The notes: a model not told the origin generated them from the sequence alone. Positions 1 to 9,057 are shown, numbered from the stretch's first letter. The stretch: DNA of 9,743 nt from Acidobacteriota bacterium (GCA_021810175.1 JAJZJJ010000062.1:1-9743); one strand, 5' to 3'. Translations and numbers: made by a program.

Positions 1-1203
1 GTGGCGCGCGGCGACCTCTCGCGGAAGATCACGGTCGATGTGAAGGGCGAAATTCTGGAGCTGAAGGACACCATCAACACGATGGTGGATCAGCTCAACG
101 CGTTCGCGGGCGAAGTGACGCGCGTGGCGCGCGAAGTGGGCACCGACGGCAAGCTCGGCGGCCAGGCGCAGGTGCCGGGTGTGGCCGGGACGTGGAAAGA
201 TCTCACCGACTCCGTGAACTCGATGGCGAGCAATCTGACCGATCAGGTCCGCAACATCGCCGATGTTTCCACCGCCATTGCCACCGGCGACCTTTCCAAA
301 AAGATCACGGTCAACGTGAGCGGCGAGATTCTTCTGCTGAAAGACACGATCAACACGATGGTGGATCAGCTGAACCGCTTCGCCGGCGAAGTGACGCGCG
401 TGGCGCGCGAAGTGGGCACCGACGGCAAGCTGGGCGGCCAGGCGAATGTTCCGGGCGTGGCCGGGACGTGGAAGGATCTGACCGACTCAGTGAACTCCAT
501 GGCCGGCAACCTGACCGATCAGGTCCGCAATATTGCCGAGGTGACGACCGCCGTGGCCCGCGGCGACCTCTCGCGCAAGATCACCGTGGATGTGAAAGGC
601 GAAATTCTGGAGCTGAAGGACACGATCAACACGATGGTGGATCAGCTCAATGCCTTCGCCGCCGAGGTGACGCGCGTGGCGCGCGAAGTGGGCACCGATG
701 GAAAGCTGGGCGGGCAGGCGCTGGTGCCGGGCGTCGCCGGCATCTGGAAGGATCTGACCGACAACGTGAACGTCATGGCCGTGAATCTGACGGAACAGGT
801 TCGCGGCATCGTGAAAGTGGTGACCGCCGTGGCCAACGGCGATCTCACCCAGAAGCTGGCCGTCAACGCAAAGGGCGAAGTGGCCGCGCTGGCCGAAACC
901 ATCAACAACATGACCGGCACGCTGGCGACCTTCGCCGCGCAGGTGACGACCGTGGCGCGCGAAGTGGGCGTGGAGGGCCGGCTGGGTGGACAGGCGAACG
1001 TTCCCGGAGCATCGGGCACGTGGAAGGACCTCACCGGCAACGTCAACCTGCTGGCCGATAACCTGACCAATCAGGTGCGCGCGATCGCGAAAGTGGCGAC
1101 CGCCGTCACCAAGGGCGATCTCACCCGATCCATTCAGGTGGAAGCCAGCGGCGAGGTGGCAGAGCTGAAGGACAACATCAACACGATGATTGGCAACCTT
1201 CGG
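1..1203 (+). repeat. In-frame 276-bp tandem repeat encoding the HAMP array
   Basis: The GDL motif falls at residues 4, 96, 188, 280 and 372, an exact 92-residue (276-bp) period. Units are 1-276, 277-552, 553-828, 829-1104 and a half unit from 1105 to about 1203. By hand alignment, units 1 and 2 share 81 of 92 residues and unit 3 is similarly close to unit 1. Unit 4 and the last half unit are clearly more divergent, so conservation falls toward the kinase end. The array almost certainly continues upstream. It is coding sequence, not a mobile or satellite repeat. In this class, each unit is understood as two stacked HAMP modules that relay conformational change along a coiled coil. Confidence 0.93.
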
Positions 1204-3954
1204 CTTACCACCGACCGCAACAACGAGCAGGACTGGCTCAAGACGAACCTGGCGCGCTTCACGGGAATGCTTCAGGGGCAGCGCGACCTGGGCACCGTCG
1301 GCCGCATGCTGCTCTCCGAACTGGCGCCGCTCGTCAACGCGCAGCAGGGCGTCATCTATCGCATGTCCAGCGATGACTCCGGCACGCTGACGCTGCTCTC
1401 CGCATTTGCCAATTCCGACGGCGGCCATCCGCAGGAGGTCCGCATCGGCGAAGGACTGGTGGGCCAGTGCGCCGCCGAAAAACGACGCATGCTGATTAGC
1501 GAGCTTCCGCCGACCACCATTCCTGTCCGCTCCGGCCTCTTTCAGGCGGTGCCGCGCCACGTGATCGTTCTCCCGATTCTTTTCGAGGGGCGGGTGAAGG
1601 CGGTGATGGAACTGGCGACCCTGAACTCATTCACTGCTTCTCACCTGGCTTTTCTGGATCAGCTGACATCGAGTATCGGCATCGTCCTCAACTCCATCGA
1701 AGTCACGATGCAGACCGAGAGCCTGCTGAAACAGTCCCAGCAGCTGGCCGCCGAACTGCAGGCGCAGAAGAAAGAGCTGCAGCAGACGAACGAACAGCTG
1801 GCCCAGAAGGCCCATCAGCTCGCCGAGCAGAACTCGGAAGTGGAACGGAAGAACCAGGAGATCGAACAGGCCCGCCGCGCTTTGGAAGCCAAGGCCAAGG
1901 AACTGGCTCTCACCTCCAAATACAAATCCGAGTTCCTCGCGAATATGTCGCATGAGCTGCGCACGCCGCTGAACAGCATTCTGGTGCTGGGCCAGCAGCT
2001 GGCGGAAAATCCAGAGGGCAACCTGACGGGGAAACAGGTTGAGTATTCCCGCACCATTCATGGAGCCGGTACGGATCTGCTGACGCTTATCAGCGATATC
2101 CTCGATCTTTCAAAGATCGAGTCCGGAACCGTTTCCGTCGAAGCCGAGGAGATCGGCTTCTCCAGTCTCCTCGATGCGATTTCCCGCTCCTTCCGGCACG
2201 AAGCGGAAAACCGCAGACTGTATTTTGAAATCGACAGCGACCCCAACATCGGCCGCGGCATGGTCACCGACTCCAAACGCCTGCAGCAGGTACTCAAGAA
2301 CCTCCTCTCCAACGCATTCAAATTCACGGAGAAGGGCGGCGTCCGGCTGAAGGTCTTCAAAGCGCGGGAAGGATGGAGCGAGGATCATCCGATTCTCAGC
2401 CGATCCGGTTCGGTGATCGCTTTCGAGGTGACGGATACCGGGGTCGGTATCCCAGCCGATAAGCAGCGGATTATCTTTGAGGCCTTCCAGCAGGCCGAAG
2501 CAGGAACCAGCCGCAAGTACGGCGGAACCGGACTGGGGCTGGCCATCAGCCGCGAGCTTGCCAGTCTGCTTGGCGGCGAGATTCAGCTGCACAGCACCCC
2601 GGGCGTCGGCAGCTCCTTCACGCTCTACATTCCAGCCACATATGTGGGGCCGGCTACTTCGACTTCGCAGCGGCAGGAGAAGAGCAGCTCCTACCTGACG
2701 GTCAACGGTGGGCAAAAGATTGCGATTGCCGACGAACAGGAATCGACCTTCGAAGATGACAGGAACGACCTGAAGGAAGGCGACATGGTCCTGCTGGTCG
2801 TGGAGGACGACGAACACTTTGCACGGCTGCTGTACGATCTCGCCCATGACAAAGGCTTCCGGGTGGTTCATGCAAAGACAGGCTCCGATGCACTGATGCT
2901 GGCCGCGCAGTACCAGCCGACCGCCATCTCGCTGGACGTGTTCCTTCCGGACATGCTGGGCTGGTCCGTGCTGAATCACCTCAAGCAGGATCTGCGGACG
3001 CGGCATATTCCGGTTCAGGTGCTCACGCTCGACGATGACCGGCATCACGGGCTCTCGCGCGGCGCCTTCTCCTTCATCACCAAGCCGGCCTCCGTCGATG
3101 AACTGGGACTGGCTCTGAACCGCATCAGGGAATACGTGACCCCGCGCCGCAAGCGCCTGCTGGTGGTGGAAGACAACCCCGCCGAACAAACAGCCATCAG
3201 GGAACTGCTGGAGGGGCAGGATATCGAGATCGGCTTTGCCGAATCCGGCAGTGAGGCGCTGCAGGCTCTCACGCGCGAAGACCACGACTGCGTGGTACTC
3301 GATCTGCGCCTGCCCGACATGACCGGCTTCGACGTGCTCGAGGCGCTGCGCAGCAACACGCAGCTGATGGATCTGCCGGTGGTTGTATTTACGGGCAGAG
3401 AACTCACCCCGCAGGAGGACGCACAGCTGCACTCGCTGGCGCGCAGCGTGGTGGTCAAAGACGTCGAATCTCCGGAGCGCCTGCTGGATGAAACCGGCCT
3501 GTTCCTGCATCGTGTGGTTTCGGATCTTCCTCCGGAACGACAGCGGATGCTGGAGCGGCTGCACGAGTCCGACGATGCGCTGGCGGGGCGGAAGGTTCTG
3601 GTGGTGGATGACGACGTCCGCAACATCTTCGCACTGAGCAGCGTGCTCGAACGTCGCGGAATGGTGGTTCTGACCGCCGGCACGGGCCGCGAGGCCATCG
3701 ACATGATCCAGTCGACGCCCGACCTGGCCATTGTGCTGATGGACATCATGATGCCGGAAATGGATGGTTACGAAACCATGCAGGCGATTCGTCAGGATGC
3801 TTCTCTGCGACGCCTTCCGATCATTGCCCTCACGGCCAAGGCCATGAAGGGCGATCGCGAGAAATGCCTGGAAGCCGGCGCCTCAGAATACCTGGCCAAA
3901 CCGGTCAACACCGAACAGTTGCTGTCGGCTCTACGCATGTGGCTGCACAGATAA
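1..3954 (+). CDS. Poly-HAMP hybrid sensor histidine kinase with GAF and three receiver domains (5' partial)
   Basis: The reading frame is open from base 1 and ends at TAA 3952-3954, giving 1317 residues. The 5' end lies outside the window; the GTG at base 1 is only the Val that opens each HAMP repeat. Residues 1-405 hold 92-residue repeats, each a canonical HAMP (GDLS...[11 protein letters not shown]) plus a divergent one ([21 protein letters not shown]). Next come GAF (about 417-567), a Gln/Glu-rich coiled coil (about 568-640), HisKA with H651 in [11 protein letters not shown], and HATPase_c with N771, DTGVGI 812-817 and [10 protein letters not shown] 841-850. Three receivers follow: REC1 (about 929-1040; D979, T1009, K1028), REC2 (about 1051-1170; D1101, T1131, K1153) and REC3 (about 1197-1316; D1248, T1278, K1300), all with key residues intact. 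No membrane segment or Hpt domain is seen. The family autophosphorylates on His and passes phosphate to REC Asp. The HAMP array resembles fungal group III (Nik1/Os-1) kinases and bacterial relatives. The ligand and output are unknown. It is probably co-transcribed with the next gene. Confidence 0.95.
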   Translation: MARGDLSRKITVDVKGEILELKDTINTMVDQLNAFAGEVTRVAREVGTDGKLGGQAQVPGVAGTWKDLTDSVNSMASNLTDQVRNIADVSTAIATGDLSKKITVNVSGEILLLKDTINTMVDQLNRFAGEVTRVAREVGTDGKLGGQANVPGVAGTWKDLTDSVNSMAGNLTDQVRNIAEVTTAVARGDLSRKITVDVKGEILELKDTINTMVDQLNAFAAEVTRVAREVGTDGKLGGQALVPGVAGIWKDLTDNVNVMAVNLTEQVRGIVKVVTAVANGDLTQKLAVNAKGEVAALAETINNMTGTLATFAAQVTTVAREVGVEGRLGGQANVPGASGTWKDLTGNVNLLADNLTNQVRAIAKVATAVTKGDLTRSIQVEASGEVAELKDNINTMIGNLRLTTDRNNEQDWLKTNLARFTGMLQGQRDLGTVGRMLLSELAPLVNAQQGVIYRMSSDDSGTLTLLSAFANSDGGHPQEVRIGEGLVGQCAAEKRRMLISELPPTTIPVRSGLFQAVPRHVIVLPILFEGRVKAVMELATLNSFTASHLAFLDQLTSSIGIVLNSIEVTMQTESLLKQSQQLAAELQAQKKELQQTNEQLAQKAHQLAEQNSEVERKNQEIEQARRALEAKAKELALTSKYKSEFLANMSHELRTPLNSILVLGQQLAENPEGNLTGKQVEYSRTIHGAGTDLLTLISDILDLSKIESGTVSVEAEEIGFSSLLDAISRSFRHEAENRRLYFEIDSDPNIGRGMVTDSKRLQQVLKNLLSNAFKFTEKGGVRLKVFKAREGWSEDHPILSRSGSVIAFEVTDTGVGIPADKQRIIFEAFQQAEAGTSRKYGGTGLGLAISRELASLLGGEIQLHSTPGVGSSFTLYIPATYVGPATSTSQRQEKSSSYLTVNGGQKIAIADEQESTFEDDRNDLKEGDMVLLVVEDDEHFARLLYDLAHDKGFRVVHAKTGSDALMLAAQYQPTAISLDVFLPDMLGWSVLNHLKQDLRTRHIPVQVLTLDDDRHHGLSRGAFSFITKPASVDELGLALNRIREYVTPRRKRLLVVEDNPAEQTAIRELLEGQDIEIGFAESGSEALQALTREDHDCVVLDLRLPDMTGFDVLEALRSNTQLMDLPVVVFTGRELTPQEDAQLHSLARSVVVKDVESPERLLDETGLFLHRVVSDLPPERQRMLERLHESDDALAGRKVLVVDDDVRNIFALSSVLERRGMVVLTAGTGREAIDMIQSTPDLAIVLMDIMMPEMDGYETMQAIRQDASLRRLPIIALTAKAMKGDREKCLEAGASEYLAKPVNTEQLLSALRMWLHR

Positions 3955-3962
3955 GACAATCC

Positions 3963-3967
3963 CGGGA
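3963..3967 (+). promoter_or_regulatory. Weak ribosome binding site for the REC-PAS kinase
   Basis: GGGAG lies 13 bases before the ATG at 3981. The spacing is long and the match modest. It is the only purine-rich stretch in the 26-bp gap after the upstream stop codon, so translation may depend partly on coupling to the upstream gene. A second in-frame ATG at 3987 would be even further from it. Confidence 0.35.
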
Positions 3968-3980
3968 GATAGCGAATCGT

Positions 3981-6299
3981 ATGACGATGGAGGACAAAGT
4001 CAACATCCTGATGGTCGATGACCATCCCGGGAAGCTGCTGACCTATGAGGCGATTCTCGCCGACCTTGGAGAGAACCTCATCCAGGCGACTTCCGCGCGC
4101 CAGGCCCTTCAGATCCTGATGAAGACGGACATCGCCGTCGTGCTGATGGACGTGAGCATGCCGGAGCTGGACGGCTTCGAGCTGGCCGACATGATCCGGC
4201 GCCATCCGCGGTTCCAGAAGACGGCGATCATCTTCATCTCCGGCGTACACCTCTCTGAGGCCGACACCATCAACGGCTACCGGCGCGGCGCGGTCGACTA
4301 TATCTCGGTTCCGGTGGTTCCGGACGTGCTTCGGGCCAAGGTTTCGGTATTCGTGGATCTGCATCGCAAGACGCAGCAGCTCGAACGGCTCAACAACGAG
4401 CTGGAGCGGCGCGTCGACGAACGGACGGAAGAGCTGCGGCAAAGCGAAGAGCAGTTTCGTACGCTGGCGGACGCCATTCCGCAGCTTGCCTGGATGGCCC
4501 AGGCCGACGGCGAGGCCTTCTGGTACAACCGGCGCTGGTGCGACTTCGCCTGCGTTCCCATAGAGACGCTCAGGCAGACCGGCTGGGCCTACCTGCGCCA
4601 CCCGGACCATCAGGCACGCATTCAGGAAGGCATCTCCCAGGCCGTAGCCAACGGCAATCCGTGGGAAGACACTTTCCCGCTTCGCACCTGTGAGGGCGAG
4701 TACCGCTGGTTCCTGTGCCGCGCGGTGCCGATTCTCGATTCTCATGGGAACGTCGTTCGCTGGTTCGCCACGGGAACCGACATCAGCGCGCAAATTGCGG
4801 CCGAGGAAAGAATCCGCCTGCTGAACCAGCAGATGGAGGAACGGCTGGACGAACTTGAAACGATCATGCAGGTTCTCCCTGTCGGCGTGGCGATCTCCAC
4901 CGATCCATCGTTCTCCCGGGTCACGGCCAATCAGGCGTTTCGCGCGATTTTCAGGGATAGCCTGGAGTCTCCCGCGAATGCGAACGCGGATACGGTTTCG
5001 CCGGTGGATTTCATGCGGCAGGCCGCGCAAAATGGCGGTTCGGTGACCAACACGGAGATGCAGTTCAAGGAAGACGACGGCCAGGAGCGGCATATTCTGG
5101 CCAGCGCCAGTCCGCTGGCGGCCAAGGCCGGAAAAGTGCGGGGCGCGGTGGGCGTGTTTTACGACATCAGTCAGCGGCGCGTGCTGGAGAAGGCGCTGCG
5201 CGAGCGCGCCGAACTGCTGGAGCTGGCCTCCGAGGCCATTATGGTGCGCGACTACGATGGCGCGGTCCGCTACTGGAATGCCGGGGCCGAGGCGCTCTAT
5301 GGCTGGCGGCGCGAGGACACCATCGGGAAGAATGTCCATGTTCTGCTGCAAACCGTCTTCCCCGTCTCCGAGGAGGATGTGAACCGCCGTCTCCGTTCCG
5401 AAGGCAGCTGGCAGGGAAGGCTGCGTCAGCGAACCCGCGATGGACGTGAGGTCGTGGTGGCTACCCGAAAGGTTCTCGACCACCAAAGCAATTCAGTTCT
5501 GGAGATCAATCGCGACATCACCGGAGAGCTGCGCGCGGAGGAAGCGCTGCGCCGGGCCGAGAGCCTGGCGGCGATGGGACGAACCGCCGGCATCATCGCG
5601 CACGAGATCAATAACCCGCTGGAGGCGATCACGAACGCCTTCTATCTGTTGCGTAATCATCCGTCGCTGGACGACGAGGCGCGCCATTACGCCTCACTCG
5701 CGGAGCGTGAGCTGCAGCGCGCCAGCCACATCACCCGCCAGACCCTCAGCTTCTATCGCGAATCGAAGCAGCCGGTGGCCGTCTCCCTCACGGAGGTGAT
5801 CGACAGCATTCTGGAAGTGCAGACCCACGCGCTGGAAGAGGCTGGAATCACCGCCGAGAAGCGCTTCCAGTCGCATCGGACGATCTGCGGGTATTCGGTG
5901 GAAATACGGCAAATCTTCTTCAATCTGATCGATAACGCCATCCAGGCGATGGCGTACGGTGGAACGCTGCGGATTCGAGTCGCGGATTCCACCGACCGAC
6001 TGACGGATCGCCCCGGCGTCACGGTGTCGGTCATCGACACCGGAGTCGGAATTCGCGAGGAGGACGAGAAGCAGCTGTTTCAGCCCTTCTTCAGCACCAA
6101 AGCGGATAAGGGCACCGGCCTTGGGCTGTGGATCAGCAAGGGCATCGTGCAGAAGTACGATGGGGCCATTACATTCCGCAGCCAGCACTGCCGGTCAGGA
6201 AACGCCACCTGCTTCCGAGTCTTTCTTCCCTCAAACATGCCCGCCGTTATATCGGCGGCCAGCGCGCCTGGCAATGGAGATCAGAAGGTCGCCATCTAA
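3981..6299 (+). CDS. REC-PAS-PAS-PAS sensor histidine kinase
   Basis: 772 residues from ATG 3981 to TAA 6297-6299. This start comes 26 bp after the upstream stop and puts the receiver at the very N terminus. An in-frame ATG at 3864 would add 39 residues with no domain similarity and overlap the upstream gene. Domains: REC (about 7-125; acidic pair D13/D14, phosphoacceptor D57, S87), a coiled coil (about 128-158), PAS 1 of the PAS_3 type (about 155-275, GEYRWFL motif), a degenerate PAS 2 (about 290-400), PAS 3 (about 410-522), HisKA with H541 in AHEINNPLEA (NtrB-like), and HATPase_c with N648/N652, DTGVGI 686-691, QPFFSTK 701-707 and GTGLGLWIS 711-719. The switch Lys expected at residue 110 is Val (ISVPV). 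No membrane segment is seen, so it is probably cytosolic. Its REC may take phosphate from the upstream kinase (inference). Its partner regulator is not in the window. It converges on the permease gene with only 7 bp between stop codons. Confidence 0.93.
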   Translation: MTMEDKVNILMVDDHPGKLLTYEAILADLGENLIQATSARQALQILMKTDIAVVLMDVSMPELDGFELADMIRRHPRFQKTAIIFISGVHLSEADTINGYRRGAVDYISVPVVPDVLRAKVSVFVDLHRKTQQLERLNNELERRVDERTEELRQSEEQFRTLADAIPQLAWMAQADGEAFWYNRRWCDFACVPIETLRQTGWAYLRHPDHQARIQEGISQAVANGNPWEDTFPLRTCEGEYRWFLCRAVPILDSHGNVVRWFATGTDISAQIAAEERIRLLNQQMEERLDELETIMQVLPVGVAISTDPSFSRVTANQAFRAIFRDSLESPANANADTVSPVDFMRQAAQNGGSVTNTEMQFKEDDGQERHILASASPLAAKAGKVRGAVGVFYDISQRRVLEKALRERAELLELASEAIMVRDYDGAVRYWNAGAEALYGWRREDTIGKNVHVLLQTVFPVSEEDVNRRLRSEGSWQGRLRQRTRDGREVVVATRKVLDHQSNSVLEINRDITGELRAEEALRRAESLAAMGRTAGIIAHEINNPLEAITNAFYLLRNHPSLDDEARHYASLAERELQRASHITRQTLSFYRESKQPVAVSLTEVIDSILEVQTHALEEAGITAEKRFQSHRTICGYSVEIRQIFFNLIDNAIQAMAYGGTLRIRVADSTDRLTDRPGVTVSVIDTGVGIREEDEKQLFQPFFSTKADKGTGLGLWISKGIVQKYDGAITFRSQHCRSGNATCFRVFLPSNMPAVISAASAPGNGDQKVAI
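6241..6272. other. Two adjacent stem-loops at the convergent gene junction
   Basis: Within the last 20 codons of the PAS kinase are two back-to-back inverted repeats. The first is CCGCCG (6241-6246) with CGGCGG (6253-6258) around a TTATAT loop. The second is GCCAG (6258-6262) with CTGGC (6268-6272) around CGCGC. They sit about 25-65 bp from both stop codons of the convergent genes. Neither is followed by a T-run on either strand, so a classical intrinsic terminator is not supported. They may hinder read-through or simply reflect GC-rich coding sequence. Confidence 0.25.
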
Positions 6300-6306
6300 C
6301 CGGCAG

Positions 6307-9057
6307 TTATTCGTACCTGAGCGCGATGATTGGATCCACCCGTATCGCCCTGACAGCCGGCCCGAGGCTTGCCAGCAGTGAAACTGCGACCAGGAATACT
6401 GATATCCCGAGGAAGGTTAAGGGATCGTAGTAATGCACGCCATAAAGGAAGTCACTCGACCCGGGAAGGACAAGGGTGCTGTGCAGCACGGCCGATACCG
6501 CGGCGCCGCATGCAAGGCCGATGAGCATGCCGGCGGCAACCGGCTTCAGTCCCCACAGGGCAAGACTTCTCAGCACGTCGCCCGCGCGGGCGCCCAGCGC
6601 CATCTGGATGCCAATCTCCTGCGTTCGCTGGCTGACGACGTACGCCATCACCCCGTAGATTCCCACGCCGGAAAGCACAATCGCCAGCAAGGCAAGTCCG
6701 GCCGCGAAGAGCGCCATCACCCGGGCCAGCGTGCGCTGGGGCCGAATCAGCATGGTTTGCGCGTTCCACAGGTCGGCGGAAGACACCAGATTTCTGTCGA
6801 CATGCGCAACGGCTCCCCAAATGGCTGCCAGCGCGGCGTGCTGATTCATGCCGGTATTCAGCAGAATCGGATACGTGCCTTGCGGGTTCGGCGCAAGATA
6901 GACGTGCGCCGGATCGATGCGAGTGAGGTTGGCAAAGCGAACGTCCTTCACGACGCCGACGACTTCATACTCGGACAGCTTGCCGTTAAAGTGCAGATCG
7001 AGTTGAAAGTGACGCCCAATCGGATCCTCTCCGGGCCAGTAGCGACGGGCCGTCGCCTCGCTGATCACGGCCACGTGAGAGCCGGCCGCGGATTCCTGAC
7101 GAGTGAAGTCGCGGCCGCGAAGCAGAGCAATTCCGAGCGTCCTGAAGTAGTTACGTGAGGCATAACTGGCCAGGGTTCGCCCATGCTCGACGCCGTTCAC
7201 CGCGCCCGACCGGTGGACCAGGACCGGCGGCGTCCACGTGCCCATCATCGGTCCGCGGCCATATGCGACGCTGTCCAGCTGAGGTGTCTTTTGCAGCCGG
7301 CTGACGAGACGATGAAAGACGCTCGCTGACTGCGCCGCGTTGTCTCCATAATCGACCAGCAGAAGAAACACCTGGCGAGTGTCGAATCCGGGGCTCGCGC
7401 TCTGCGAGCGAATCAGGCCGCGCACCAGGAGTCCTGAGCAGGTGAGCAGAACCATCGAGACGGCAACCTGAGCCGCGATCAGCAAATTTCGCAGATGGGA
7501 GCGGTGCAGCCTGCCTCCAAAGGAAGTGGTTTCGTCCCGGATCGAGCCGGCAAGTTCCGGTCTGCTGAACTGCAGGGCGGGTGACAGCCCAAAGACAATT
7601 CCCGCCATTACTGACAGAACCAGCGCATAGGCGATCACGCGCCAGTCGGGACTGAGGTTCAGGCTGAACGCAAAGCTGCTGCCGAGCTGAGCGTTCAGCA
7701 TGCGCACCACCGCTTCGCGGAGCAGCCGGCTCGCTGCTATCGATAGCGCCAGCCCACTCAGTCCACCGGCAAGGGCCAGCAACACGCTCTCCGTTATCAG
7801 CTGGCGGATCACCCGGCTGCGGCTGGCTCCCAGCGCCAGCCGCAGGCCGATCTCCCGCTGCCGCGCCGCACCGCGCGCCAGCAGCATGTTTGCGACATTG
7901 GCACATGCAACCAGGAGCACCATGAGCACGATCAGCATTACGGCGGCAACGCCGGCCTGAAAGCGCGGATCGCTGGTGTTCCCGAAGAATGCGGTGTGCT
8001 GCAGCGTGACGTTCAGAGTGGGATTGGTGGAAACATACGTCCGGGAAAACTGGTGGATGAGCGCGGCGGTCTGCGCCTGCGCGCGGCCGAGGCCGGCATT
8101 CGGGGCGAGCTCCCCAAGAATCTGGAAGTGGTCGTCCTTTGCGGCGCGCAGCCAGTCGTATCCGGGCACAAGCTGCGCCTGCATCGACGCCGGCGCCCAG
8201 AAGTCCGGCACCTCGGGAAGCAGAGATGTTCCGGTAAAGTCCCGCGGCGCGACTCCGATAATGGAAAACATCGTTCCGTCGATCTTCACGAGCGACCCAA
8301 CGATACTGGGGCTACTCGAGAACTCGCGCCGCCAGAAATCGTAGCTGAGGACGATCACAGGATGGGCTCCCGCAGCGCCGTCGGTTTCGGGACCGAACAT
8401 GCGCCCCAGTTTTGCATCCACGCCGAAGCTTCTGAAGTAATTGCCGGAAACCAGCTGTCCTGTGAGCGCCGGCAGTTGCCGGGTTTCCCTGTGTCCAGAG
8501 AGCGTCGCCCGCACCCGCACCGGCCAGCTCGTCGCCACGAGCGCTGAAAACACATCCTGATGGCGCTGGCAGTACCGGTATTCCGGCCACGAAAAGGCAT
8601 ACTGCGCATCGCCCAGCGAACCATTGGCAAACCATCGCTCCAGCCGCACCACGAGGCTCGGATTCGCGACGGGCAGGGGCTTGAGCGCAACCGCATCGTA
8701 GGCGGTGAACAGAGTCGTGTTCACGCCAATGCCGATGGCCAGCGTAGCCACGGCCACCGCCGTGAATCCGGGCTTCCGGAAGAACGCCCGCAACGCCTGG
8801 CGAATGTCCTGCCGCACCTGTTCCAGCCAGAGAATCGACCGCTCATCGCGATGCGCCTGTGCTGCCTGCTCCACGCCGCCGATCCTGTGCCGCGCTGCCC
8901 GGCGCGCCTCTTCGGGAGACATGCCGCTGCGCTCGAACTCTTCCTCGAGCAGCGCCAGGTGAGTGGCGATCTCCCGCGCAAGCTCCTCATCCGCCTGCCG
9001 CCGCCGCCACAGTGCGCGCAGCTTTGCGATAGCCATCCTCATTCGCGCGCGGATCAT
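6307..9057 (-). CDS. ADOP-family orphan ABC permease (double MacB/FtsX)
   Basis: 916 residues from ATG 9057-9055 to TAA 6309-6307. The start is fixed by GGAGGA at 9061-9066 and by the ATGA overlap with the padR stop. Residues 1-95 are a charged, soluble prefix domain typical of the family. A membrane segment follows at about 97-120 (FRKPGFTAVAVATLAIGIG), then a first MacB-type extracytoplasmic domain (about 125-345). The first FtsX-like membrane block is at about 368-500, with the signature RGAARQREIGLRLALGASRSR at 395-415 split by the usual conserved Glu-Ile-Gly. A second MacB-like half starts at a membrane helix (about 525-548), with its periplasmic domain to about 765. The second FtsX block is at about 780-905 (SQRTQEIGIQMALGA) and the C terminus is RVDPIIALRYE. 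About eight membrane helices are expected, with both halves intact. No ABC ATPase is adjacent, hence 'orphan'. MacB relatives move proteins, peptides or drugs or act mechanically across the envelope; the substrate here is unknown. Confidence 0.93.
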   Translation of the reverse strand: MIRARMRMAIAKLRALWRRRQADEELAREIATHLALLEEEFERSGMSPEEARRAARHRIGGVEQAAQAHRDERSILWLEQVRQDIRQALRAFFRKPGFTAVAVATLAIGIGVNTTLFTAYDAVALKPLPVANPSLVVRLERWFANGSLGDAQYAFSWPEYRYCQRHQDVFSALVATSWPVRVRATLSGHRETRQLPALTGQLVSGNYFRSFGVDAKLGRMFGPETDGAAGAHPVIVLSYDFWRREFSSSPSIVGSLVKIDGTMFSIIGVAPRDFTGTSLLPEVPDFWAPASMQAQLVPGYDWLRAAKDDHFQILGELAPNAGLGRAQAQTAALIHQFSRTYVSTNPTLNVTLQHTAFFGNTSDPRFQAGVAAVMLIVLMVLLVACANVANMLLARGAARQREIGLRLALGASRSRVIRQLITESVLLALAGGLSGLALSIAASRLLREAVVRMLNAQLGSSFAFSLNLSPDWRVIAYALVLSVMAGIVFGLSPALQFSRPELAGSIRDETTSFGGRLHRSHLRNLLIAAQVAVSMVLLTCSGLLVRGLIRSQSASPGFDTRQVFLLLVDYGDNAAQSASVFHRLVSRLQKTPQLDSVAYGRGPMMGTWTPPVLVHRSGAVNGVEHGRTLASYASRNYFRTLGIALLRGRDFTRQESAAGSHVAVISEATARRYWPGEDPIGRHFQLDLHFNGKLSEYEVVGVVKDVRFANLTRIDPAHVYLAPNPQGTYPILLNTGMNQHAALAAIWGAVAHVDRNLVSSADLWNAQTMLIRPQRTLARVMALFAAGLALLAIVLSGVGIYGVMAYVVSQRTQEIGIQMALGARAGDVLRSLALWGLKPVAAGMLIGLACGAAVSAVLHSTLVLPGSSDFLYGVHYYDPLTFLGISVFLVAVSLLASLGPAVRAIRVDPIIALRYE

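Noticed and set aside
1..3. GTG at the first base as the true start of the poly-HAMP kinase
   Set aside because: It aligns with the Val codon that opens repeat units 3-5 (for example at 553), so it is internal to the array. The gene begins upstream.
1..1203. Tandem repeat as CRISPR or satellite DNA
   Set aside because: The repeats are in frame, 276 bp long, without spacers, and encode HAMP domains.
487..1560. Long - strand ORF of 357 codons opposite the HAMP/GAF region
   Set aside because: It lies antisense to a clear kinase, with His/Arg/Gly-rich low-complexity translation and no domain. It is a by-product of GC-rich codon usage.
2110..3564. Long - strand ORF of 484 codons opposite the kinase and receivers
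   Set aside because: Antisense shadow of conserved HATPase and REC coding sequence, with no recognisable motif.
3864..3980. Upstream ATG extension of the REC-PAS kinase
   Set aside because: The 39 extra residues overlap the end of the first kinase and are not receiver-like. ATG 3981 places the REC at the N terminus as expected.
3792..5486. Long - strand ORF of 564 codons spanning the junction of the two kinases
   Set aside because: It runs antisense across the end of REC3, the intergenic gap and the PAS domains. The + strand frames carry all the conserved motifs.
6241..6272. Bidirectional intrinsic terminator
   Set aside because: The stems are short and no T-run follows on either strand. 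They are kept only as a low-confidence structural feature.
6433..7158. + strand ORF of 241 codons inside the permease region
   Set aside because: Antisense to the conserved second FtsX/MacB half of the permease, and its translation is His/Gln/Arg-rich without a domain.
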